From the NCBI RefSeq assembly GCF_017591425.1, contig NW_024467119.1:25765001-25829000 (forward strand): a DNA stretch of 64,000 bases. The letters are read 5' to 3'. This DNA is from Ochotona curzoniae. Taxonomy: Eukaryota; Chordata; Mammalia; Lagomorpha; Ochotonidae. The position numbers and the translations under genes are program-made. A model generated the notes under the pieces. The model searched no databases. It had not been told where the DNA came from and saw only the letters and a program-made list of their open reading frames with translations. Of this stretch, positions 55,715 to 64,000 are shown in pieces (position 1 is the stretch's first letter; every line of letters starts with the position of its first letter).

Positions 55715-55880
55715 AAAAGTTTGGTGAGAGCTCCCAGAGTCCCTTTATGGAATACACTAATGCCACTCACCCTTATAACCTAACCACAGCCCAGAGGTCT
55801 TGCCTCCTGATATCATCACATTGGGGGTTAGCATTTCAACTCATCAGTTTGGAAAGATACAAGCATTCAGTCCATAGCTA
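55715..55880 (-). mobile_element. MST-type MaLR LTR, partial
   Basis: On the minus strand begins GCTATGGACTGAATGCTTG and continues TTGAAATGCTAACCCCCAAT then GTGATGATATCAGGAGG, the characteristic MST/MLT1 opening. The 3' part is missing; the L1 nest lies there. Confidence 0.75.
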
Positions 55881-56045
55881 AAGATATAGTGATATAAATT
55901 CTGTTCTATACTTAAAGAAATGCACAAAATTCTAAAAGAACACAAAATTATACAGATTCCAGAGCTTAATGCATTCCAGTCGATCACGACCATGACAGTA
56001 AAGAGCTTTGGACCCATCAGTGGTAAACAGTACCTGCCCAAGATG

Positions 56046-56330
56046 CTTTTTCTTCTTTCTTAGGGAAGAGAGAGAAACTTCCACCCATTGATTCACCTCC
56101 CAAAAGGCTGGGGCTAGGTAAAGCCGAAGCCAGAAGCCAGGGGCATCATCTGGGTCTCCTAGATGTACACAGGGCCCAAGGACCAGGGCCATCTTCTGCT
56201 GTTTTCCCAGGCATATTATCAAAGAGCTGGATTGGAAGCGGAGCAGCCAGATCTTAAATTGCTACCCATACAGAATGTTGGCATCACAGGCTGCGGTGTT
56301 AACCACTGCATTACAACACCAACCCTCCCA
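56046..56330 (-). mobile_element. C-type SINE, old
   Basis: Reverse copy lacking most of the tail: ACTTCCACCCATTGATTCAC, GGCATCATCTGGGTCTCC, GGTGTTAACCACTGCATTAC at the head. Confidence 0.78.
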
Positions 56331-57240
56331 AGTTGCATTTTTAAAGAGATTCATGGAGGTTTTAAGACATGTCCCCAAATTGCCATGTCATTTCCTTGTT
56401 TCCTTTACCTTCTGATTGACCCTAACCCTCCCCATCTGGCCATGTGGTCTCTCCTTTTAAAATCTGTGAGTAACAGGTTATCTTTCAATGGTAATTCCCT
56501 CTTCATTTGTTGTAGTCACTCTACTTGAATAAGCAAAAGCAAAAAGCTCCATAAGTTAAAAGAACTGTTGAGAATATTACGAAGAGATGTTCAAGACCTC
56601 TAAAAGTCGAAGATCGGTAACGGGTTTATGTTGCTGATCCCACTAAAAGTTGATATATTGTTACCCTGGCATGTGGCTGAAGACTGAGTTCTTCACCTGT
56701 TCTTACTAGCAGGTAGGCACTGCTCTCCCAAGCTCTCAACTGACTCTATCAGATACTGCATCTGCAGAGACAAGGCAGTGCTTCCAGACAAAGAGGCCCA
56801 ATGATAATTCTTCGGTTCAAAGCCACAATCCAAGGTTGGCAAGTGACTGCTTCACACAATTACTCTCAGATTTAGGTTCCTCTAACACTATTCTCCATAA
56901 TCTCTGGGCCTTTTGTTGTCTGTGTAGCAAGATGCTAGTCATTCAAACGGTGGAGGAACAAAGAACAAAGGAGGCACAGTCATTGGCTTAAGGCATAAGC
57001 TTGGAAATCTAGGTATATTATTTCACTCACTGTCAGGAGAGACATGGCCCACCATCTCAGCGGCCTTTTGGATGCTGCAATCATGTAGCTAGGAAGAACA
57101 CTTTTTTTGGAGTGAACATCTTCATGTCCCCATCCTGGCACACTGTGGTGTAACTTGCCTGAAAGGGTTAGTCAGGCATATGCCATAGTATTCTAGGGGC
57201 AAATCGAGCTTCCTGTTCTTAACAGGGAGTGAAGTCCTTA
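56331..57240. other. Single-copy DNA, nothing recognised
   Basis: No confident repeat or gene signature. Confidence 0.5.
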
Positions 57241-57324
57241 GGTCCAAGTCAGACCCCGAATGATGAAGACTAACCTACTGAGCTTATAAATTCATACAAG
57301 CATCATATCATTCACCGGGGAGAT

Positions 57325-57520
57325 ATTCCGAGGCCTCCTAGTAGATGTCTAAGCTTACAGACAAACCTACAGATGCAATGTTTTTCTGTGTGCGCATAGA
57401 TAAGACAAAGTTTAATTTATAAATATGACACAGAAAGTAATAGCAATAACTAATAGCAAGATAGAACTCTCCTACACACTGTAATACAATTGCCAGCATC
57501 TTTACTCCTGAACCTTAGGA
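57325..57520. repeat. Direct repeat, unit 1 (DNA-transposon-like, perhaps Tigger)
   Basis: From AGGCCTCCTAGTAGATGTCT through CAAAGTTTAATTTATAAATA and AATAACTAATAGCAAGATAG to GCCAGCATCTTTACTCCTG. It matches unit 2 at 58497-58682 over its whole length with scattered differences. The wording AAAGTTTAATTTATAAAT...ACTAATA reminds me of Tigger-type mariner relics; the family call is tentative. Confidence 0.6.
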
Positions 57521-57810
57521 CCACTGAACACAAGCATTGTGCTGTTGCCTCAGTTGGCTTGATACCTAAGAGAGCTCCTAAGAGACTGACAGCCGACATA
57601 CCATGGTGACCTTGGAGCAAGGCGTGGCTGTGGCCCACTTGGGGGCATGTGCAACTGGAGCAGGATAGTGCAAAATTTCTTCTTGATACTCAGCTCAATG
57701 TGCAACTTCAGACTTAGGGAGTGTTCATATCCAGAATTTTCCATTTAGTAATTTCAGATTGCAATTGAACTAGGGAAACAAACTATGGAAAACAAAGCTA
57801 TGGATAAGGT

Positions 57811-57838
57811 TCTGTGTGTATGTGTGTGTGTGGGGGGG
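57811..57838. repeat. (TG)n microsatellite
   Basis: GTGTGTATGTGTGTGTGTGG then a G7 run. Confidence 0.85.
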
Positions 57839-57885
57839 AGTGCAGGGAGATACTGCACTCTCATACAGACAAGAGTACAGGTGCT

Positions 57886-58195
57886 AAGACGTGCATTATG
57901 ACATAGCTGGTTAAGTTGCTGCCTGTAATGCTGGCATCCTATAGAGGTGCTGGTTCAAACCCTGGCTACTTCACTCCCTACCCACATCCTTGCTAACACA
58001 TCTGGGAAAGCAGTAGAACATGACCCAAGTCTTCAGGCCCTCTCTATCCACATGGGAGACCCAGATGAAGTTTCTGGCTCCTGGATTTGGCCTGATGCAG
58101 GCTGGGCCCTTGTAGCCATTTTGGGAAGTAAAACAGCAGCTGGAAGACCTCTCTAATTCTGTTTTTTCAAAGAAGTAAAATAAATATTAACAAAA
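57886..58195 (+). mobile_element. C-type SINE, old
   Basis: Plus copy: CATTATGACATAGCTGG head, CACATGGGAGACCCAGATG, AAGTAAAATAAATATTAAC tail. Confidence 0.8.
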
Positions 58196-58494
58196 ATAAA
58201 GGAGTACTGGTGCTTTCACACTATTTTGAATTAGTCCATATATTCAAAGCACCATACTTCTTTTTAGTTGAAAATTATTTCTATCATTTGTAAAGCATAT
58301 TCACAATCAGCTTACTGAGATGACAAGAGTCAAACCACTTGAAACAGGACCTCTGAGAGGCATGGAGAGCATTTTAAATACACCCAGCATATCTATTTCT
58401 AACCAGAGGACTTCCGAGGTAAGAGCCATCTACAAACTAAACCTTACAAACACACACTGTGGGCAACTGGCCAAGGTAGATCCCATTCTGAATG

Positions 58495-58685
58495 CAAGGC
58501 CTCCTAGTGGTTGTCTAAGCTTACATACAAACTTACAGGTGCAATGCGTTTTTTTCTGTATGCACACAGATATGAAAAAGTTTAATTTATAAATGAGTCA
58601 CAGAAGGCAACAGCAACAATAACTAATAGCAAGATGGAACTCTCCTAACACCCCGTAATACAATTGCCAGCATCTTTACTCTTGA
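58495..58685. repeat. Direct repeat, unit 2
   Basis: AGGCCTCCTAGTGGTTGTCT to GCCAGCATCTTTACTCTTG. Same orientation as unit 1, about 1.17 kb away, with a C-type SINE between them. Confidence 0.6.
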
Positions 58686-59418
58686 TGCAAGGCATCCAGA
58701 ATTCGGGATTTTGTGAAGAAGACAAACACAGTCAGGAATGATGGAAGCCATCCAGGCCTGCACCCAAGGCTACATGTCCTAATGTCACAGCTCACTTCCT
58801 CCTGGATAGGGAACTGGTTGTGACAGACGGGCTTTGTGGCCTGAACAAGACTTGTGGCTTGGCCCACATCTTCTTTTTCAGGGTCTGACTTGCTCTCATA
58901 TCATACTGTTTGGGGACATCTACTTCCTGTGCCCGTGTCTTTTCTCATAAATGAAAGTTCTTCTTGGTTTTGGCCTTGGTTCAAGATATTGTGGTTTTCA
59001 CTGACTGACTGAGTTCTGGTCAATTCCTTTGCACCTGATTGTGTTATTGCCCAGATGATGAAATTTAATGACACCTTTGATTCTCTCTTCTTGAATAATG
59101 AGCTGACTGGGACCAAGTGTCCAGGACAGGCCCTGACCTGCAGGAGCTCCATGCAGGCTGCTGTTAGTATAACTTCCCCTCCTGACGCATCTGCGCATTA
59201 GGGGAGTTTGGTTCTTCTCCACTTGGTTTTACTATAAGAAGGAAACTACTAACTAATACTTGGATCCTTCAGTCATCACTCTTTTTTGTTTTTCAGTCAT
59301 CATTCTTGATGCATTTCATGCACAACTGCTCCATCGGGTAACCATGGGGATAGCATCAGATGACAGCTAGAATTGCTTTGAAACGTGACATAGTTTAAAA
59401 ATAAAAATATTTTTCTTT
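58686..59418. other. Single-copy or unassigned old repeat DNA
   Basis: May belong to the same decayed transposon as unit 2. No gene signature. Confidence 0.4.
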
Positions 59419-59722
59419 AAGGGGTTGGCACTACAAAGCAGTGGTTCAAGTTACAACCTGTGACACTAACATCCCATACTGAAGTGCTAGTTTAAGCCCT
59501 GGCTGCTCTGCTCATATCTAGCAGAAGGCGGTCAAAATACTTTGGCTCTTGCCACCTATGTGGGAGACCCAGATAGAATGCCAGGCTTTAGCTTATCTTC
59601 CTGCCCTGACTGTCAAAGTGATTTCGGGAGTGAACCAATAGATGGAAAACCCTTCTCTCTCTCTCTCTTTCTCTGACTTCCAAATAAATAAAAATGAAAA
59701 TAAATCTAAAAAAAAAAAGAAA
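59419..59722 (+). mobile_element. C-type SINE, old
   Basis: Plus copy: GGGGTTGGCACTACAAAGC head, CTATGTGGGAGACCCAGATA, TTCCAAATAAATAAAAATG tail and A run. Confidence 0.82.
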
Positions 59723-59982
59723 GAAACTTGACATGAAGAAGCTTGTGATTTTTTTCTCTTGTCCTTTTTTGTCCTTTGTGTGCTGAAGGGATTATGTATA
59801 CAAAGAAAGCGAGATCAGAAATCTTTTTTTTTTTAAATAAAAAACTCTAAGTGTGCAGCTGTTGAAAGAAAATCAAATAGAAGAATTTCCCATCTCTGTA
59901 CATTTGACTTGTCTACATACTATCTATTCCCCTTTACAACTGTAGATTTTTACTGGGATTAAAATGCTCTGAAAACATTTTT

Positions 59983-60385
59983 AAATGATTTATTTCTATT
60001 TTATTGGAAAGGTAAATTTACAGAGAGAAGGATATATATATGTGTGTGTTTATAAATGTACAATATGTAATATATAAAATATATAACATATATAATATAT
60101 GTCATGTGTAAATGTGTATATATGTATACATATATATGTATGTATATGAAGAGAGATATTTTCCATCTGCTTGCTGGTTCTTACTTCAAGTAGCCACAAC
60201 AGCTAGAGCTGAGCCAATCCAAAGCCAGGAACAAGGAGTTTCTTCCAGTTCTCCTACATGGGTGCAGAGTCCCAAGGCTTTGGACCATGATCCATTGTTT
60301 TCCCTGGTCATAAGCAAGCATTCCCATATGATATGCCTACAATTGTAAGTGGGATTAGCCAGTTGAACCACTGAGTAGGCCCCAT
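59983..60385 (-). mobile_element. C-type SINE with TA-rich expansion
   Basis: Reverse copy split by a simple-repeat expansion. AAATGATTTATTTCTATTTT and GGAAAGGTAAATTTACAGAG come first, then TA/TG repeats (60031-60149), then the rest from GAGAGATATTTTCCATCTGC to the head near GTTGAACCACTGAGTAGGCC. A central segment near 60310 is shortened. Confidence 0.8.
60031..60149. repeat. (TA/TG)n-rich simple repeat
   Basis: Imperfect ATATATATGTGTGTG, ATATAATATATGTC and TATATGTATG segments over about 120 bp, inside the SINE. Confidence 0.88.
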
Positions 60386-61084
60386 GTCTTGAAAATTCTG
60401 AGAAAATTATTTACAACTCAAGACTTTACACAGAAAATGTGATGTGTGATGGATTTGTGTATTGCTGGACTGTAAAGCTGTTTGCACACATTTGCTCATT
60501 GAATTCGTGGTAAGCATTCTACCATCTTCTGCTTAGAATCAATACTGACTGGTTAAAAGGCAAGCATAAAGAAGAGTCCATTTCATTTGTAAAAATTCCA
60601 CTTGGGTAAGTACATCTAATTCTGTCCTGAAGTAGAGCCAGATGTCCACTGTACTGGAAGGTAAAAAAAACTGTGAGATCAAGTTCTGAGCAAAAGATCT
60701 TTCTGTTGTTCGTCCTCCTAGACAAATTCGAATGCTGGACTCGGGGATCTTAGCTTGCCCAAGATTTTCCCAGCTGTTTCGAGGAGGCTTCATGTGCCAG
60801 GGGACACCTCAGTGCCTGGCAAGCCTGGATGTTTGGGCACCTTAGCTGGGGGGAGGCCTCTCAGGTTACTTGAGCCTATTCACTGTAACTGTGCGAAATT
60901 CTCAGACCAGATAACAATGAGAGAGCAGGAGTCTGCTCAAGTTGCTGGAGGCGGGGAGATCCCAGACCATAATGCTGGCATCTGCTCAGTATCTGGTAAG
61001 GACCTTCTTCTGCCTCATAACCCAATGGAGAGCATTGTGTGGTGAGACAGAGGCAGCATCCATCAGCTCAGCTCTATCCACTTA
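60386..61084. other. Single-copy DNA, nothing recognised
   Basis: Frames of 84-96 codons on both strands at 60539-61045, without recognisable content. Confidence 0.5.
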
Positions 61085-61403
61085 AAAAAAATGTATTTTT
61101 TTTTTTTATTGAAAAGGTAGATTTACAGACAGGAGAGACAGAAAGATCTTTCATCCACTGGTTCACTCCCCAAAGGGCCACAATACCCAGAGCTGAGCTG
61201 ATCCAAAACCAAGAACCTTGAACTTCCTCCAGGTCTCCACATGCAGGTGCAGGGTCCCAAGGATTTGGGAGGCACTTCATTGTTTTCCCAGGTCATTAGC
61301 AGGGAAGTGGATCAGATGTGAAGCACCTGGCATAGGAGTCAGTGTCCATATGACATGCTGGCACTTGCAAGAAGAGGATTAGCCACTTAACCACCCAAAC
61401 CTT
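61085..61403 (-). mobile_element. C-type SINE
   Basis: Reverse copy: T-rich tail, GAAAAGGTAGATTTACAGAC, AGATCTTTCATCCACTGG, head near GGATTAGCCACTTAACCACC. Confidence 0.85.
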
Positions 61404-62112
61404 CTCCAATACCATCAGCATATGAATTTAGGGTTTCCAATGCCTAAAGTTTGGGGAGTGAATTCAAATCATAGGACACGCCAAGCAGTAAAGTCTGAGT
61501 TCATGGGCATGGCAGTATCATAGACAGACAAAGATCTGTCTTTTCGGCCTATTTCTGGGACATGGCTAGGGGCTGGATGTGCAGGTTTCATTTGCTAAGT
61601 CCTTATTGATATTGCTATGTCTCTAAGCCTTCTGAGTCTCTCCTAAGCATTGAAACAGGGAAATTCCCTCCCCGCCCCCTGCCCGCTTGGCTAGCAAGGA
61701 TACCATTGGACTCAATCTAGTCCAGTCTAGTGTTGCCTTCACTCTTCTTGTTCTAGCATCTTCAAATGTTCTATGGGTTCCATGGGGGTTCTGTGAGCTT
61801 TTCAGGAAAAGTGGCAATTCTTGTGGTATACAAACTTGTTCTTCCCGGGCTTAGTGTTTGGCTGTCCTTCTGCAACATGCTGAGATTTGACACTAGCTAT
61901 GAGCCTGGCAGCCACAGGTGGTCATGTTGAGTTTGGAGAACAAGTACCCCAATTCAAGGCATCTCCTTCAGATGAGGTTATCAGAGGTGTTTAAGCAAAG
62001 GCAGGCAAGTCTTCCATTGGGCAAGCCACTTCCACTGTGGAGGGAAGCTCAGAAATGGAAATTCCAAGAACTCTGTGATTCAGCAAGCTGCACCTTCAAA
62101 TTTAATGGTTGG
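61404..62112. other. Single-copy DNA, nothing recognised
   Basis: No repeat or gene signature accepted; a short snRNA-like phrase at about 61508 was considered and dropped. Confidence 0.5.
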
Positions 62113-62345
62113 AGGTGACCATTTTGCACAGCAGTTAAGCTGCTGATTGGAATGTCCACACCCCATATCAGGGTGCCTGGACTTGAGCCCAAACTCCTTC
62201 ACTTCCAATTCGGCTTCTTGATATGTACCCTCTGTGAGACAGGCATGTGGGGTCATGCCACATGCATGAAAAGCGTTCCAGGCTCTTGGATTTGGCCTGG
62301 TCCAGCCCTGGGTATTAGGAACATTAGCGGAGTGATCCAACATTG
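62113..62345 (+). mobile_element. C-type SINE, old, truncated
   Basis: Plus copy: GGTGACCATTTTGCACAGC head, CCATATCAGGGTGCCTGGAC, then GGATTTGGCCTGGTCCAGCC; the 3' end is missing. Confidence 0.72.
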
Positions 62346-62628
62346 GCCTGATTGGTTGTAAAAAGCTGTCATTTGGTTCCGAAAGTGACAGCGCTATTTC
62401 CACATTTCTATTGGCCATGTAGGTATTTCATTTGCTCCACATATGCCCCTCTCCTGCTTGTTAGATGTTGGCATGATGGTTATGAACTATGGGAAGAAGA
62501 CCAGGATGTAGCCTTCTTGTTGATCCTTGAATCTGATGGGTTCATTCGTATTTCAAGGCTTACGTACCTGCTGATTCCTCATCCTAGGATATATTTACAT
62601 GTGTTAGTGAAACATCCACTCACATTAT
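62346..62628. other. Single-copy DNA, nothing recognised
   Basis: No repeat or gene signature seen. Confidence 0.5.
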
Positions 62629-62946
62629 ATATATTTAGTTAGTTGACAGGGAGGGAGGGGAGACAGAGAGGGAAACGATGAGAAAATGTTCCCTCCCATT
62701 GGCATACTCTCAAATGCCTACAACAGCCAGGACTGGGTCAAACTAAACTTTGGAGCCAGGAATTCAACCCAGATCTTCCATGTGCATGGCAGGCACCCAG
62801 TGACTCGAGCTATTACTGCTTTCTCTCAGGGTTTGCATTTGCAGGAACCTGAATGGAGGAGATGGAGATGGCATGGAACCCAGGAAGGATGGTGTGAGAC
62901 ACAGATGTCTTAACTGTAATCTTAACCACTGGGTCAAATGCTCACC
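62629..62946 (-). mobile_element. C-type SINE, old
   Basis: Reverse copy: TATATATATTTAGTTAGTTG, GGGAGGGAGGGGAGACAGAG, CCCTCCCATTGGCATACTC and head near CTTAACCACTGGGTCAAATG. Confidence 0.78.
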
Positions 62947-63435
62947 TTCATGATGTTTTCAAAGGGAGCCTTTTTGTACACATAGAAACTCAGGAACATA
63001 AATGGATACATGGGGACCAAATTATGGAATTGAATAAGGATATGTCAGAATTTATGGAAAGGGAATTAAAAGGTAAGTTTATTTTGGCACAAAAACATTA
63101 CATTTAAAATTTTTTTTCAAAAAGTTTGTGGAAAAATATCATGAGAGAACTATACTTGGATTTCGTTTTCTTTTCTGTATCAAAAAAAAAACCCTTTGAA
63201 TTCCATTTTTTCCATGAGTACTTTGAACTCCCCTTGTATATCTTTTCCTTACATTCTTCCATACATCCTGAGAACCTAAAATTTTCAATACTACTTTTTG
63301 CTCAAACTTTTCTTTTTCATATAATTCTCAAGTGGATTTATCTAAAACACTTTAAAAAATCTTTTAAATATTTAACTAGAAATTTGTATTTTTAGTGACA
63401 AAATGCAGAGCTGAGGCATCACCCTAGCCTGAATT
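62947..63435. other. Single-copy AT-rich DNA, nothing recognised
   Basis: No repeat or gene signature seen. Confidence 0.5.
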
Positions 63436-63777
63436 ATTTTTTTTTAAGATTTATTTATTTTTATTGGAAAGGCAGATATATAGAGAGGAGGAGAGACAGA
63501 GAGGAAGATCTTCTGACTGATGATTCACTCCCCAAGAGACTACATTGGCCAGAACTGAGCTGATCCGAAGCCAGGAGTCAGGAGCTTCTTCTGGGTCTAC
63601 CATGTGGGTACAGGAACCCAAGGCTTTGGGCTGTCCTCCACTGCTTTCCAAGGTCACAATTAGGGAGCTGGATGGGAAGTGGGGCTGCCGGAATTAGAAC
63701 CGGTGTCCATATTGGATCCTGGAACACGTTTGTGTTCAAAGCGAGGACTTTAGCCACTAGGCTTCTGTGCCGGGGCC
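63436..63777 (-). mobile_element. C-type SINE, young type
   Basis: Reverse copy: TAAGATTTATTTATTTTTAT, GGAAAGGCAGATATATAGAG, GGAATTAGAACCGGTGTCC (reversed B-box), head GGCTTCTGTGCCGGGGCCC. Close to consensus except for an insertion of about 10 bp (ACACGTTTGTG) near the head. Confidence 0.9.
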
Positions 63778-64000
63778 CAATGTGTATTCTAAAATGATTC
63801 ATCTTTATCTTTGAGGACAAAATGTGCACTGAAGGCTATATGTCCTTTTAAGAAATTCCTGTGGCAGGATCTGACTCCAATGCCAGTAATTCCTTCTACA
63901 GCAATAGTATTTGTATTTCTATTGCTCAAGCATAAAGGAAATGAGAATCATGGTAATTTGCTATTGTCACAATCTATGTCTAAAAAGGTAGTTTTGAAGA

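Noticed and set aside
61500..61530. Phrase GGCATGGCAGTATCATAG resembling the 5' end of U4 snRNA
   Set aside because: Only about 15 bases agree; the rest of U4 is absent and no flanking duplication or A tail is seen.

Overview
This is a stretch of nuclear genome from a placental mammal, almost certainly a lagomorph and more likely a pika (Ochotona) than a rabbit or hare. The reason is its dense load of tRNA-derived C-type SINEs (about 50 copies or fragments) together with a lagomorph-style L1. The youngest SINEs end in a 3' region reading like CTCTGTATATCTGACTTT...AATAAA, not the rabbit-like GTAACTCTG...CAAATAAATAAAT ending, which appears only on the older copies. The pika call is inference. 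I found no host protein-coding exon, tRNA gene, CRISPR array or prokaryotic feature. The window reads as intergenic or intronic DNA built from nested retrotransposons.

Layout. 1-1.86 kb, 6.87-7.19 kb, 15.2-17.5 kb, 18.4-20.37 kb, 32.05-33.13 kb and 38.39-42.13 kb are six copies of one long repeat family that I cannot name. Its body is a degenerate tandem array of roughly 65-90 bp units. Its 3' end is unique sequence closing in an A-rich tail. The 6.87-7.19 kb copy sits inside a SINE and has a 15-bp target-site duplication, so the family was moved by the L1 machinery. In build (tandem-repeat body, poly-A tail, no recognisable coding capacity) it resembles the primate SVA elements. Between these copies lie SINEs, a few ancient mammalian repeats (MIR, L2, MER5A-like, MST-like LTRs), simple repeats and unremarkable single-copy DNA.

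48.1-55.9 kb is a nest of L1s. A 6.6 kb full-length L1 on the minus strand (49053-55696) has a monomer-bearing 5' UTR, an intact ORF1 and an ORF2 that is open except for two frame changes, each at an A-homopolymer. It landed in the A-rich tail of an older, 5'-inverted L1, itself next to another old L1 fragment. 55.9-64 kb returns to SINEs, an old DNA-transposon-like direct repeat and single-copy DNA.

How the parts work together. The L1 is the only autonomous machine visible. Its products are the expected mobilisers of the SINEs (A/B boxes, A-rich tails, 13-17 bp duplications), of the unnamed long repeat, and of a 38-nt fragment of 5S rRNA found at 40.31 kb inside one long-repeat copy with a perfect 18-bp flanking duplication. 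The two long-repeat copies at 32 and 38 kb are nearly identical, but one carries a block of about 475 bp that is both inverted and displaced. That rearrangement, the 5S fragment and the unnamed family itself are the main points for follow-up.
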